A stretch of DNA of 33,862 bases from Porphyromonas sp. (GTDB taxonomy: Bacteria > Bacteroidota > Bacteroidia > Bacteroidales > Porphyromonadaceae), in NCBI GenBank assembly GCA_029983505.1, contig JASBZK010000021.1:1-33862 (forward strand), in the 5' to 3' direction. The notes beneath the pieces were generated by a model, which searched no databases, had not been told where the DNA came from, and worked only from the letters and a program-made list of their open reading frames with translations. Position 1 is the stretch's first letter. Every line of letters begins with the position of its first letter. Position numbers and translations under genes: made by a program. Shown here piece after piece: positions 8,209 through 16,933 of the stretch.

Positions 8209-9557
8209 CGGAAAAAGGTGAAGAGGGATTGGGTGATAAGCATATAGATAAACATCCCGAAGAGGTCGTTCATTATCGCGATGAAGGGACCCGTGGCACG
8301 AGCCGGATCCATCTTCAACTTTTCCATAATAAGAGGTACCATGGTTCCGAAGATGGACGCAAACATCACGACACAAAAGAGACTCATAGAGACGGACGTC
8401 ATCAGGAGCGGTTCGTGCATAAAGAAGTAAATGTAGAGGAAGACGACCAGACTGATGAGGCTCGCGTTGATGAGGGAGACGAGGAGCTCTTTAAGGATGA
8501 GCTTCGGGATGTCGCCCGGTTTGATCGAGTTGTTCGCAAGGTCTTGGACGATGATGGCCGAAGACTGTGTGCCGACATTACCGCCCGTTCCGCCGATGAG
8601 AGGTATGAAAAGCGACGCCGCAGGCATAAGCGAAAAGACACTGTCGTACTGTCCCAGAAGCTGGGAATTGAAGATCCCGCCGACCATCCCGATGATGAGC
8701 CATGGAAGACGCGCTCCTGTCTGGTGGAAGATGGAGTCCGAGCTCTCTACGTCTTGGGACAGACCGGAAGCCATCTGGTAGTCTTTCTCGTGCTGTTCGC
8801 GCATTTCGTCCACCACGTCGTCCACGGTGATGACACCGACGAGGCGCTTGGTGGAGTCGATGACCGGAATCGCTACGAGGTCGTATTTCTCGAAGGCATC
8901 GATCACTTCCTCTATTTTGTCATTAACGTGAAGCGAAATCGGCTCCTTCTGCATCACGTTCTTGATCATATTGACGGAGGGGTTGGTGATGACTTTCTTT
9001 AGGGGCAGGATCCCTACGAGCCGTCCGTCGTCATCAACGACGTAAATGTAATAGAGCTCGTCCAAGTGTTCGGCCTGTTGCCGCATCTCGTCGACGCACC
9101 GGGGCATCGACCAGTTCTCGTTGATGACTACCATCTCTTTCCGCATCACGCCCCCCGCGGTGTCTTCGTCATAATGAAGGAGGTCGATGATGTCCCCTGC
9201 CTGCTCGACGTCATCTACGAGGGAAAGAATGGTGTCCTGCTGCTCCGGCTCGAGGTCGCGGATAAGGTCTGCGGCGTCGTCCGTATCCATATTGGAGAGA
9301 AGCCGGACTGCGATGTCTTCGGAGCTGATCTTACTAAGGATGCGGGCTTGCTCGTCCTCATCGAGCTCGAGGAGTACCGCTGCTGCCTGCTCATCCGGGA
9401 GGAGCTCCAAAAACTTGAGAACCTCTTCCCCCGGCGACAGTTCCTCTATAAGCTCGGCAAGCTCTGCAGGGTGAAGCTTCGCAAGCTCGGTCTTAAGCTC
9501 GTCCACCTTTCCCTCTTCGTATAATCTTTTGAGGTCTAAAGTCTCTGTATTTTCCAT
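8205..9557 (-). CDS. mgtE: Magnesium transporter MgtE
   Basis: This inner-membrane Mg2+ channel/transporter has the standard three-part build in 450 residues. An acidic N-terminal superhelical domain (about 1-130) is rich in L-x-x-L-x-x-D-E repeats. A CBS pair follows (about 135-255), with the second repeat ending in V-G-V-I-T-V-D-D-V-V-D. Five membrane helices begin near residue 285. The pore-lining Asp of the family is present in N-D-L-F-G at about residue 431. Cytoplasmic Mg2+ bound by the N and CBS domains is known to close the pore. The gene starts 25 nt after rsmA and overlaps the next gene by ATGA, implying translational coupling. Confidence 0.95.
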   Translation of the reverse strand: MENTETLDLKRLYEEGKVDELKTELAKLHPAELAELIEELSPGEEVLKFLELLPDEQAAAVLLELDEDEQARILSKISSEDIAVRLLSNMDTDDAADLIRDLEPEQQDTILSLVDDVEQAGDIIDLLHYDEDTAGGVMRKEMVVINENWSMPRCVDEMRQQAEHLDELYYIYVVDDDGRLVGILPLKKVITNPSVNMIKNVMQKEPISLHVNDKIEEVIDAFEKYDLVAIPVIDSTKRLVGVITVDDVVDEMREQHEKDYQMASGLSQDVESSDSIFHQTGARLPWLIIGMVGGIFNSQLLGQYDSVFSLMPAASLFIPLIGGTGGNVGTQSSAIIVQDLANNSIKPGDIPKLILKELLVSLINASLISLVVFLYIYFFMHEPLLMTSVSMSLFCVVMFASIFGTMVPLIMEKLKMDPARATGPFIAIMNDLFGMFIYMLITQSLFTFFR

Positions 9558-9582
9558 CTTCTATCCAAAAACTTTACAGGGA

Positions 9583-10371
9583 TTAGTCTTTCGATATTGT
9601 TTCTTGGATCTCTTCCGTGAGGCGGATGAAGTCGTCCACAGTGAGCTGCTCGGCCCGGCTGGTGAGGAAGGCTTCGCTTGGGAGCTTTCGATCTCCGAGG
9701 AGTGGCTTAAGGGCATTACGGAGGGTCTTGCGTCTCTGGTTGAATGCTGTCTTGACCACGGTCTTGAAGAGCTGCTCGTCCACACCCAGAGCTTTCCTTT
9801 CGTTGCGCACGAGGCGTATCACGCCGCTATTCACCTTAGGCGGTGGATTAAAGACTTCGGGCGGCACGCTGAAGAGGTGCTCTATGTCGTACCACGCTTG
9901 CAGGAATACGCTCAAAATCCCGCTCGCTCTTGTCCCGGCAGGAGCTGCAAGCCTTTCGGCGACTTCCTTTTGGAGCATGCCGCCGGCGGCAGGTACAAGG
10001 TCCCGGTACTCAAGCAGGTGGAAGAAAATCTGCGTGGAGATGTTGTAGGGAAAGTTGCCGATGAGGAGAAAAGGGCTGCCTTGTGGTTCAAAAACTGAGC
10101 CCAAATCGAGCTTAAGAAAGTCGCCCGCTATGATTTTCCCCTCCAGTGAGGACGGGAAATGAGCCTTTAGATAGGTCACTGACTCCGCGTCCAGCTCCAC
10201 GACCCGCAGGTCGGGGTAGTCTTCTATGAGGAACTGCGTGAGTACCCCCATTCCGCCTCCAACCTCCACGATGGGGAGGTTGAAGCCTTGTAGGCTTTCC
10301 GAGATTCGCTTGGCTATACCTTCGTCCGTAAGAAAGTGTTGCCCGAGGGCTTTTTTGGCTTTGACCTGCAT
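9583..10371 (-). CDS. rsmA: 16S rRNA adenine(1518/1519)-dimethyltransferase RsmA (KsgA)
   Basis: This SAM-dependent enzyme dimethylates two adjacent adenines in the 3' hairpin of 16S rRNA during small-subunit maturation. The 262-residue sequence begins K-A-K-K-A-L-G-Q-H-F-L, contains the SAM loop V-E-V-G-G-G-M-G-V-L-T, and has the catalytic N-F-P-Y-N-I-S-T (N-L/F-P-Y) motif near residue 108. A helical C-terminal domain follows, including the conserved Q-R-R-K-T-L-R-N-A-L. It heads the unit rsmA-mgtE-GHL10. Confidence 0.97.
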   Translation of the reverse strand: MQVKAKKALGQHFLTDEGIAKRISESLQGFNLPIVEVGGGMGVLTQFLIEDYPDLRVVELDAESVTYLKAHFPSSLEGKIIAGDFLKLDLGSVFEPQGSPFLLIGNFPYNISTQIFFHLLEYRDLVPAAGGMLQKEVAERLAAPAGTRASGILSVFLQAWYDIEHLFSVPPEVFNPPPKVNSGVIRLVRNERKALGVDEQLFKTVVKTAFNQRRKTLRNALKPLLGDRKLPSEAFLTSRAEQLTVDDFIRLTEEIQETISKD

Positions 10372-10411
10372 CCTGACTTGCGGCTGTCTTTTTCTCTTGA
10401 TTATCGTCGAA

Positions 10412-10442
10412 CAAAATCACATTCCCCCTTCGTCTCTCCCAA
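10412..10442 (-). promoter_or_regulatory. Predicted rsmA promoter
   Basis: On the minus strand, TTG (10440-10442) is followed after exactly 20 nt by TGATTTTG (10412-10419), one mismatch from TAnnTTTG. The predicted transcription start would leave a leader of roughly 35 nt before the rsmA ATG. Confidence 0.5.
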
Positions 10443-10556
10443 GCCCCTATCCTTATGCAAGATACCGCTTTTTTCTCACTTGACCTTTCTCTCCCGCTCC
10501 TAAGGATGCGTCCGTTGCCGCCAAAGGCCGGCAACCGGATGCCGCGATACAAGAGA

Positions 10557-10589
10557 TGCGGGCAGGTGACCAAAAAGCCCCTGCCCGCA
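10557..10589 (-). terminator. Hairpin downstream of kbl
   Basis: A perfect 9-bp GC-rich stem (TGCGGGCAG at 10557-10565 with CTGCCCGCA at 10581-10589) has a 15-nt loop. It lies 90 nt past the kbl stop. There is no strong T tract, so it may be only part of the termination signal. Confidence 0.5.
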
Positions 10590-10678
10590 CGGTGATAGGC
10601 GGTGTTTGCGGGTATAAGTCCTCCGGTGCCGTCTTTCTGGGAAAAGAAAGTCCCCGGTGACTTACGACCTCTTCCTTG

Positions 10679-11881
10679 TTACTTGAGGACGCCGAGGTCG
10701 CGACCGATCTTCTCGAACGCGGCGACGCACTTGTCGATATGGCTGTGTTCGTGGGCAGCGGAGAGCTGTACGCGGATGCGGGCCTCGTTTTTCGGCACGA
10801 CGGGGTAGCTGAACCCGGTGACGTAGATGCCTTCTTCCTGCATACGTGCGGCGAACTTCTGTGCCAGAGCCGCGTCGTAGAGCATCACGGCGCAAATCGC
10901 GCTCTGTGTGGGCTTGATGTCGAAGCCGAGTGAAGCCATACGGTCACGGAAGTATTGTACATTGTCCATCAGTTTGGTGTGAAGGGCATCGGACTCTTTG
11001 AGAATTTTGAAGACTTCGAGACCGGCACCGACGGTTGCTGGAGGAAGTGTGTTGGAGAAAAGATAAGGACGAGAGCGCTGACGAAGGATGTCGATGATCT
11101 CTTTCTTCCCTGTCGTAAAGCCGCCGATTGCGCCGCCGAATGCTTTGCCGAGCGTCCCCGTGATGACGTCGATGCGTCCGTAGACGTCAAACTGTTCGGA
11201 AACACCGCGTCCGGTTTTGCCGACTACGCCAGCGGAGTGGCATTCGTCGACCATGACGAGGGCATCGTACTTTTCTGCAAGGGCGCATATTTCGTCCATC
11301 TTGGCCACGTTTCCGTCCATAGAGAAGACGCCGTCTGTGACGACGATGCGGAAACGCTGAGCTTGGGCGTCTTGCAGTTGCTTTTCGAGGTCGTCCATAT
11401 CGCCATTGGCATAGCGGTAGCGTTTGGCTTTGGAGAGGCGTACGCCGTCGATGATGGAGGCGTGGTTGAGGGCGTCGCTGATGATGGCGTCTTCTTCGCC
11501 GAAGACGGCGCCGAAGATGCCGCCGTTGGCATCGAAGCAGGCTGCGTAGAGGATAGTGTCTTCGGTGTGGAAGTAATCGGAGATGGCGGCTTCAAGCTCT
11601 TTGTGGATATCTTGGGTGCCGCAGATGAAACGGACGGATGCGAGACCATTGCCCCTCTTGTCCATCATCTCTTTGGCCGCTTTGATGACGCGTTCGTTGT
11701 CGGCGAGACCAAGGTAGTTATTGGCGCAGAAGTTGATCACCTCTTTTTCTTTGCCGTCGGCACCTTTTACTTTGATTGCCGCGGTTTGCTTGCTGGTGAT
11801 GATTCGTTCTTCTTTGTAAATGCCTGCTTTGCGGGCTTCGTCGAGTTCACTTTGCAGGAAATCTTTGATTTTACCGTACAT
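10679..11881 (-). CDS. kbl: Glycine C-acetyltransferase (2-amino-3-ketobutyrate CoA ligase)
   Basis: This PLP enzyme of the alpha-oxoamine synthase family splits 2-amino-3-ketobutyrate with CoA into glycine and acetyl-CoA, the second step of threonine breakdown. The 400-residue sequence tracks the E. coli Kbl pattern closely: K-E-E-R-I-I-T-S near the start, N-F-C-A-N-N-Y-L-G-L-A, R-F-I-C-G-T-Q-D, D-A-L-N-H-A-S-I-I-D-G-V-R-L, and T-G-T-L-G-K-A-F-G-G with the PLP Lys at 246. Serine palmitoyltransferase, a relative also found in this phylum, is less likely because the Kbl-specific blocks are kept throughout. No threonine dehydrogenase gene is in the window. It appears monocistronic. Confidence 0.93.
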   Translation of the reverse strand: MYGKIKDFLQSELDEARKAGIYKEERIITSKQTAAIKVKGADGKEKEVINFCANNYLGLADNERVIKAAKEMMDKRGNGLASVRFICGTQDIHKELEAAISDYFHTEDTILYAACFDANGGIFGAVFGEEDAIISDALNHASIIDGVRLSKAKRYRYANGDMDDLEKQLQDAQAQRFRIVVTDGVFSMDGNVAKMDEICALAEKYDALVMVDECHSAGVVGKTGRGVSEQFDVYGRIDVITGTLGKAFGGAIGGFTTGKKEIIDILRQRSRPYLFSNTLPPATVGAGLEVFKILKESDALHTKLMDNVQYFRDRMASLGFDIKPTQSAICAVMLYDAALAQKFAARMQEEGIYVTGFSYPVVPKNEARIRVQLSAAHEHSHIDKCVAAFEKIGRDLGVLK

Positions 11882-11911
11882 AGCTTTTTGATTGTTGGGG
11901 GATTGTATGTT

Positions 11912-11919
11912 TAAAGGTA
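11912..11919 (-). promoter_or_regulatory. Possible -7 box of kbl
   Basis: The minus strand reads TACCTTTA, one mismatch from TAnnTTTG, about 31-38 nt before the kbl ATG. The same octamer is found before recQ and before the gene at 20593. No TTG lies at the expected upstream spacing. Confidence 0.35.
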
Positions 11920-12108
11920 TTCGTTTGACAGTCTTTGACCTGCCCTGAGAGACCCTTGCTCTCGGAGCTCTATTGCAAAAATACCCATAATAGTTCGGAA
12001 TCGAACCTCATTTCCGGGTGCTGTTGGTGAAGACTAAAGGAGACCTTTGTGCAAAAGGCTTTGGGGGGTACGGACCGAGACAAATGCTTTGCACGTACCT
12101 AAAATCAG

Positions 12109-12150
12109 ACGAGACACGTACCGGCGAAAACTTTTTGGTACGTGTCTCGT
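12109..12150 (-). terminator. Terminator of the recQ-rsmG-MBL unit
   Basis: A perfect 14-bp stem (ACGAGACACGTACC at 12109-12122 with GGTACGTGTCTCGT at 12137-12150) has a 14-nt loop and is followed on the minus strand by CTGATTTT. It starts 37 nt after the MBL gene. The arms are a variant of the window-wide intergenic word. Confidence 0.75.
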
Positions 12151-12186
12151 TTGGGGGTTGGTGTTTGGTCTCTTTCTTCGTCCGGA

Positions 12187-12828
12187 TTAGAACCCGAAGT
12201 CCGCTTTTTCCGTCCCTACGGTCGTCTCCGGACCGTGTCCGGGGAGTACCTTTGTCTCGTCCGGAAGGGAAAAGAGGCGTGTGCGGATGGAGGTGAGCAG
12301 CTCTTCGTAGTCTCCTCCGAAGAGGTCGGTGCGTCCGATACCTCCCCTGAAGAGTACGTCTCCCGAGATGACCAATCCTGCATTCGGGTCATAGAACGCC
12401 ACGTGTCCCCGGGTATGCCCCGGTACGGATAGGATCTTTAGAGACGAGTTTCCGAAAGTGACGGTATTTCCCTCACCCGGGAGCGGGGCAAAGTCGGTAG
12501 ATTGGATGACGCGGGCGATTTCGCCCTGCTCTTCGACGAGACCGCGCGAGAGTTCAAGTTTGTCTTCGATGTCGCCTTGGGGCGCTTCAGGTGTGATGCC
12601 GTAGGTCTCGCCAATCCATTTGGCTCCGATGAAATGGTCGAAGTGAAGGTGGGTATGGATGGCGCGCACAAGCCGGAGCCCGTTCTGGGTAAGGAAGTCG
12701 CCAAACGCCTTGCGCTCTTCCTCACGAAACATTCCCGCGTCCACCACGCAGGCCTCCCCCGTTTCGTCCCAAAGCAGATAGGTATGCTCTTCGATGAGGA
12801 AAAAGGTAAATGTCCGATAACGGGTCAT
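12187..12828 (-). CDS. Metallo-beta-lactamase-fold hydrolase (glyoxalase II-like)
   Basis: The 213-residue cytoplasmic protein carries the binuclear zinc site of the metallo-beta-lactamase superfamily: T-H-L-H-F-D-H at residues 59-65, the later ligand His in P-G-H-T-R-G-H, the bridging Asp in S-G-D-V-L-F-R-G-G-I-G-R-T-D, and the last His in L-P-G-H-G-P-E-T-T-V-G. The G-R-T-D and P-G-H-G-P blocks are typical of the YcbL/glyoxalase II branch that hydrolyses thioesters, though the true substrate is not shown. Its ATG overlaps the rsmG stop (ATGA), and the operon terminator follows. Confidence 0.88.
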   Translation of the reverse strand: MTRYRTFTFFLIEEHTYLLWDETGEACVVDAGMFREEERKAFGDFLTQNGLRLVRAIHTHLHFDHFIGAKWIGETYGITPEAPQGDIEDKLELSRGLVEEQGEIARVIQSTDFAPLPGEGNTVTFGNSSLKILSVPGHTRGHVAFYDPNAGLVISGDVLFRGGIGRTDLFGGDYEELLTSIRTRLFSLPDETKVLPGHGPETTVGTEKADFGF

Positions 12829-13475
12829 ACAGGCAGGTAAATCACTTTCTTTTCTTTGAAAAAATCAAGACCGGGGAAATGATCCTCCAGACTTTCGGAG
12901 GAAACGATCTTTTTGAAAGGGAGAAGCTCCTCGCGGAGGTCACCTCCCTTTAGGGCAATGATACCGTTGGGCAGCGCGCCTTTATTTTGGCTCCTCTTGT
13001 GGATGAGTTGCTGTCCGAAGCGATACAGGTCGGGCATCGGAAGCGCCCCTCTGCTGACGATGAAGTGACAGAAGTCTCCGGGTAGATCCTCAGCACGGGT
13101 ATGAATCGCCGTGACGTTTTCGAGACCTACGGCATCAGAGACGGCTTGCACCACTTTGATTTTTTTGCCCGTGCCGTCGATGAGCGTGAAATGGACTTCC
13201 GGGAAGAGAATCGCAAGGGGGATGCCCGGAAATCCGCCACCTGTGCCGATGTCCAAGATTTCTGTCCCGGCCGGGAAGCGGGTATACTTCGCAATGCCGA
13301 GAGAATGCAGGATGTGGTGCGCCTCTATGTGGCCGATGTCTTTTCGGGAAATGACGTTGATTTTCGCATTCCACTCCCTGTAGAGCTCGGGAAGCGCTCC
13401 CAAGCGACTTTTTTGGAGGTCGGAGAGCTCGGGGAAAAATTGCTCAATGAGCGGCAATGAATGAATATCGGGCAT
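12825..13475 (-). CDS. rsmG: 16S rRNA (guanine-N7)-methyltransferase RsmG
   Basis: The enzyme methylates G527 (E. coli numbering) of 16S rRNA using SAM. The 216-residue sequence shows the family pattern: W-N-A-K-I-N-V-I-S-R-K-D near residue 35, H-I-L-H-S-L, the SAM loop I-L-D-I-G-T-G-G-G-F-P-G-I-P-L-A at 73-88, and S-R-G-A at the catalytic strand. Length is usual. It lies 23 nt after the lipoprotein gene and is coupled to the MBL gene by a 4-nt overlap. Confidence 0.95.
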   Translation of the reverse strand: MPDIHSLPLIEQFFPELSDLQKSRLGALPELYREWNAKINVISRKDIGHIEAHHILHSLGIAKYTRFPAGTEILDIGTGGGFPGIPLAILFPEVHFTLIDGTGKKIKVVQAVSDAVGLENVTAIHTRAEDLPGDFCHFIVSRGALPMPDLYRFGQQLIHKRSQNKGALPNGIIALKGGDLREELLPFKKIVSSESLEDHFPGLDFFKEKKVIYLPV

Positions 13476-13498
13476 ATTCGGTGGGCTTCTCGGGTGCG

Positions 13499-14374
13499 TT
13501 ATTTTGCCAAAAAGGCGTAATCCTCACTAAGGTAAGAGGAAAGGGCAGAGTAGGGGAGCTCGACCTGGATCGTCCCCAAAAAGTAGGCCGCAATTTCGTA
13601 GGGGTCAAATATGAAAGTCACTCCGTTATGGGTGAGGAGCATATTGTCGGTCGTCTTCGCCTCGGCGTAACTAAAGAACCCGAGCTCTTCCATCTCTTCT
13701 CCGCTCGATGCGTGGTATCGGGTGAAGAGGTCCCGGCGGATCAGACTGTCGATTTTTGCCGTAGATCCTTTTTTGAAGAGATCGTCCGCCAGAAGGAGCT
13801 TCTCCTTTGAGAAGTCAAAAGTCAGCGCCTTGGTGCTCTGACGACCGTGCGCACCTCCTGTGTACTCGTATGTGAACGTCCGGATGGAAAAGAGGTTATG
13901 GTCGTTGTACGTCACGGAGTCGGTCATCAGAATCTCGTCCACGAAGCCCGAGAGCAGCTCGGTACTGTAGCCCTCTGCCTTGGCGGCTTCGAAGTCCTCA
14001 AGGTACGCGTCTTGGCGGAGCTGCACGAAGCGGTTAAGCGTTTCCTCTGGGGTACTCCCGAGGAGCGAATCTTCCGGGATGAGCCTTTTCATCAAAAGTA
14101 CGGACACCGAGTCGGCGAAGGTCTTGGCGCTGCCCGAAGCTTTACTCCCAAGCTGCGGGAACGTCAGGACGATGTCTGCTTTGAATGAAGCTCCGGTGTC
14201 ACTTTCTTCCGCGATCTGTGCGACATCCGGGTGCAGGTAGGTCTTGTGCGCTTCGACGGTCTCCCACTTAATAGCCGAGAGATCGGTACCTTGACTTTCT
14301 CTTTCGCTTGTGTGGCAGGAGGAGAGGAGTCCGACCAAAACGATCGCCAAGATCAGGTTCTTTGTTGCTTTCAT
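13499..14374 (-). CDS. DUF3298 (RsiV-like) lipoprotein
   Basis: The 291-residue protein starts with a lipoprotein signal (L-L-S-S-C, lipidated Cys at 20). It then shows the DUF4163/DUF3298 arrangement known from the extracellular part of the anti-sigma factor RsiV and from many Bacteroidetes lipoproteins: Y-E-Y-T-G-G-A-H-G-R near residue 175, and F-D-P-Y-E-I-A-A-Y-F-L-G near residue 260. RsiV binds lysozyme; no such role is shown here and no sigma factor is adjacent. It should sit on the periplasmic face of a membrane. It lies between recQ (39 nt upstream) and rsmG. Confidence 0.85.
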   Translation of the reverse strand: MKATKNLILAIVLVGLLSSCHTSERESQGTDLSAIKWETVEAHKTYLHPDVAQIAEESDTGASFKADIVLTFPQLGSKASGSAKTFADSVSVLLMKRLIPEDSLLGSTPEETLNRFVQLRQDAYLEDFEAAKAEGYSTELLSGFVDEILMTDSVTYNDHNLFSIRTFTYEYTGGAHGRQSTKALTFDFSKEKLLLADDLFKKGSTAKIDSLIRRDLFTRYHASSGEEMEELGFFSYAEAKTTDNMLLTHNGVTFIFDPYEIAAYFLGTIQVELPYSALSSYLSEDYAFLAK

Positions 14375-14413
14375 ATTCGTGCCGGCTCCGCTCGGAGCCC
14401 TGTCTTTGTCTGA

Positions 14414-16630
14414 TTAGTTTGCCAGTTCGGAGAGGAATTTTATCCTCACCAGACGAATCTCTTCTTCTTCGCAATCTCCGAGGGCGTTGATCGCTTTCTC
14501 GAGGTCGTCGGACTCCGCGTGACGGAAATAGTCGTATATGTCGTCCACCTTGTCCGCCTCCATAACGTCGTCGATGAAGTAGCTGATGTTAATCTTCGTG
14601 CCGTTATTGACGATGGCTTCCATTTCGCTCAAGAGCTCCGCAAAGTCGAGATCGTAGGTATTGGCGATGTCCTCCAGGGAGACTTTCCGGTCTATGAGCT
14701 GCACGATTGAGACTTTGAGCTTGGACTTGGAGGGGACGGTACGGATGCGCATATCCTCCGGTCTCTCAATGTCGTTTTCGTGGACGTACTCCGCGATCAC
14801 TTTGAGGAACGGTTCGCCGAACTTCTTTGCCTTCGAGAGTCCGACCCCGCTGATCTTCTGCAGCTCGTCCATCGTCATCGGATAGGAGCCGGCCATATCT
14901 TCGAGGCTGGAGTCCTTGAAGATTACGTAGGGCGGGAGGTCTTTCTGCCGGGCTACTTTCTTCCGGAGGTCTTTGAGGATGTTGTACATCGTCGGGTCTG
15001 CGACGTTTCCTCCGCCTCCTCCTGCGCCGCCCTTTCCTGCGCTGTCTGCATCCTCGATGTCTTCGTCGTCCTCATCACTGTCCACGAGGAAAGACACAGG
15101 CTTTTTTATGAAGCTCATGCCTGCTTTGGTGATGGCTATGGCACCCATTTTCTCGGGATCTTTGGAAATGTATCCTTTGATGATGGCCTGTTGGATGATG
15201 GTCTCCAGGTTTTCCCTCTCTTCGTCCGCCAGTATGCCGAACTCGTCTAAGTCGTTGTGCTTGAAGTTTTGTATGACGCTCGAAAGTTTCCCTGTCAATA
15301 GGTCTAAGAAATAATCTGTGTCGAAATCGCCCTTTACTGTCTTGAGGGTTTTAAGAATGGTGACAAGAGTATTTTTTGCTTCCACTTTACGGTGTTTTTG
15401 ATTGTTGCAGTTATCGCAATTGTTACAGTTTTCGCGGTCGTATTGTTCTCCGAAGTAATTCAGCAGGACCTTTCGCCTGCAAATAGGGCTGGATGCGTAG
15501 TGCTTTACTTCGTCAAGGAGGTAACGGCCTATTTCACGTTCGTTATTTGATTTCTTTTTGCTCTGGAGCAGTTTCTCCATCTTGCGGATGTCGTCTTCGG
15601 AGTAGTACGCTATGCACATACCCTCTCCGCCGTCGCGTCCTGCCCGTCCGGTCTCTTGGTAATAGCTCTCCATGCTCTTGGGGAAGTCGTAGTGGATGAC
15701 GTAGCGTACGTCCGGCTTGTCGATCCCCATTCCGAAAGCGATGGTGGCGACGATCACATCGATGTCCTCATTGATAAAAGCATCCTGTGTCTCTACGCGC
15801 ACTTTTTGCTCCAGTCCTGCGTGGTAGGGCAGAGCCTTGATGTCGTTGGCCGAGAGCACTTGGGCAAAAGTCTCCACCGTCTGTCGGCTCATACAGTAGA
15901 TGATGCCCGAGACACCCGGATGTTTGCGTATAAAAGTGATGATGTCCTTGTAGACCTCTTGGGGATCCCTGCTCTTCTGTCGGATTTCGTAGTAGAGGTT
16001 GGGGCGGTTGAATGAGCTGGTGAAGACGTTGGGGTCTTTCAGTCCGAGATTGCGGATGATGTCCTCTTTTACCAAGGGCGTAGCCGTCGCAGTGAGGGCG
16101 ATGATCGGCCTCCTCGAGATGTCTTCGATAATCTCTTTGAGCCGACGGTATTCGGGTCTGAAGTCGTGCCCCCACTCGCTGATGCAGTGGGCTTCGTCAA
16201 CGGCATAAAAGGAGACCTCAAGCTCACGGAGGAGGTCTGCGGTGTCCTGTTTGCAAAGCGTCTCCGGGGCGAGGTAAAGCATCTTCGTCAGTCCGCTTTT
16301 GACATCGTTATAGACAGTCTCGAGTTGGGCTCTGGAGAGGGAGGAATTCAGGAAATGGGCTACGCCGTCTTTCTCGGAAATCCCCCTTACTGCGTCGACT
16401 TGGTTTTTCATCAAGGCGATGAGCGGGGATACAATCACAGAGACCCCCGGGCTGACGAGTGCCGGGAGCTGGTAGCAAAGACTCTTGCCGCCGCCCGTAG
16501 GCATCAGCACAAAGGTGTCTTTGCCCGAGAGGAGACTGCGGATGATTTCCTCCTGAGGCTCTTTGAAAGAGGTAAAGCCGAAGACTTCTCTCAGTTTTTC
16601 CTCCAAAAACTCTTTTCTTGCTTCGCTCAT
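14414..16630 (-). CDS. recQ: ATP-dependent DNA helicase RecQ
   Basis: This 3'-5' superfamily 2 helicase acts in recombination and fork repair. The 738-residue sequence has Walker A T-G-G-G-K-S at 45-50, the D-E-A-H box at 145-148, motif VI Q-E-T-G-R-A-G-R-D-G, and a zinc site made by S-P-I-C-R-R-K and C-N-N-C-D-N-C. A winged-helix region follows, then an acidic/glycine-rich linker near 525-550, an HRDC domain (about 555-635) with I-S-G-V-G-L-S-K-A-K-K-F-G, and a further helical C-terminal region. It is about 130 residues longer than E. coli RecQ, as is common in this phylum. It heads the recQ, lipoprotein, rsmG, MBL unit. Confidence 0.96.
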   Translation of the reverse strand: MSEARKEFLEEKLREVFGFTSFKEPQEEIIRSLLSGKDTFVLMPTGGGKSLCYQLPALVSPGVSVIVSPLIALMKNQVDAVRGISEKDGVAHFLNSSLSRAQLETVYNDVKSGLTKMLYLAPETLCKQDTADLLRELEVSFYAVDEAHCISEWGHDFRPEYRRLKEIIEDISRRPIIALTATATPLVKEDIIRNLGLKDPNVFTSSFNRPNLYYEIRQKSRDPQEVYKDIITFIRKHPGVSGIIYCMSRQTVETFAQVLSANDIKALPYHAGLEQKVRVETQDAFINEDIDVIVATIAFGMGIDKPDVRYVIHYDFPKSMESYYQETGRAGRDGGEGMCIAYYSEDDIRKMEKLLQSKKKSNNEREIGRYLLDEVKHYASSPICRRKVLLNYFGEQYDRENCNNCDNCNNQKHRKVEAKNTLVTILKTLKTVKGDFDTDYFLDLLTGKLSSVIQNFKHNDLDEFGILADEERENLETIIQQAIIKGYISKDPEKMGAIAITKAGMSFIKKPVSFLVDSDEDDEDIEDADSAGKGGAGGGGGNVADPTMYNILKDLRKKVARQKDLPPYVIFKDSSLEDMAGSYPMTMDELQKISGVGLSKAKKFGEPFLKVIAEYVHENDIERPEDMRIRTVPSKSKLKVSIVQLIDRKVSLEDIANTYDLDFAELLSEMEAIVNNGTKINISYFIDDVMEADKVDDIYDYFRHAESDDLEKAINALGDCEEEEIRLVRIKFLSELAN

Positions 16631-16933
16631 TGCTGTTCTTTTATCATCTTTCTTCCTTCTCTCTTCCTCCCGTGACGAGATGAGAAAGAAGACGGGGGAT
16701 AGGCCTTGGTTGTGCCGATTTCCTGTATAAAGGTAATAAAAAAAGGGTATGCAACAAATCTAAATCCGAAGATTCGGGGGCTCCCGTCTAAAAACAGACC
16801 CGAGGAAAGAGGCTTATGCGATTCTATGTCCGACCGAAATGATTTTTTTGACCCGTATCTTTTCCAGGAAAGGTACAGGCATAGAAAAAGACTTTGGTAC
16901 GTACTAAACCGAACCACACCCCCAGGGGCGTAG
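16631..16933. other. Gap between ung and recQ
   Basis: No credible gene lies here. The gap contains the recQ promoter (16728-16757) and, toward ung, scattered words of the intergenic family: AAGGTACAGG near 16870, TTGGTACGTACTAAACC near 16893, and ACAGACCCGAG near 16796. None forms a long stem. A 96-codon open frame across the gap has no protein-like features. Confidence 0.6.
16728..16757 (-). promoter_or_regulatory. Predicted recQ promoter
   Basis: On the minus strand, TTG (16755-16757) is followed after 19 nt by TACCTTTA (16728-16735), one mismatch from the TAnnTTTG box. The spacing is that of Bacteroidetes primary-sigma promoters. It would give a leader of about 90 nt. Confidence 0.55.

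Larger units (their letters stand above)
10372..10678. other. Gap between kbl and rsmA
   Basis: No gene is supported. The right side of the gap as transcribed from kbl holds the kbl terminator hairpins. One is at 10557-10589; a looser one at about 10616-10664 has a 6-bp inner stem and matching outer arms. The left side holds the rsmA promoter at 10412-10442. Confidence 0.7.
11882..12186. other. Gap between the MBL hydrolase gene and kbl
   Basis: No gene is supported. It holds the terminator at 12109-12150, further words of the same family just left of it (GTACGGACCGAGAC at about 12068-12081 and GCACGTACC near 12091), a GAGACCTTTG word near 12042 resembling the IS-like end at 119, and a TACCTTTA box at 11912-11919 before kbl. 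Confidence 0.65.

Noticed and set aside
8209..8376. Longer start for the GHL10 lipoprotein
   Set aside because: The 56 extra residues overlap mgtE and would bury the lipoprotein signal.
10679..11881. Serine palmitoyltransferase
   Set aside because: This relative is plausible in the phylum, but the sequence keeps Kbl-specific blocks such as K-E-E-R-I-I-T-S and R-F-I-C-G-T-Q-D throughout.
12042..12062. Complete small inverted-repeat element around GAGACCTTTGTGCAAAAGG
   Set aside because: The arms are too short and close to call an element; it may be a chance or decayed IS end.
16627..16917. 96-codon open frame across the recQ-ung gap
   Set aside because: It overlaps the recQ start and promoter, and its translation has no domain or signal-like pattern.
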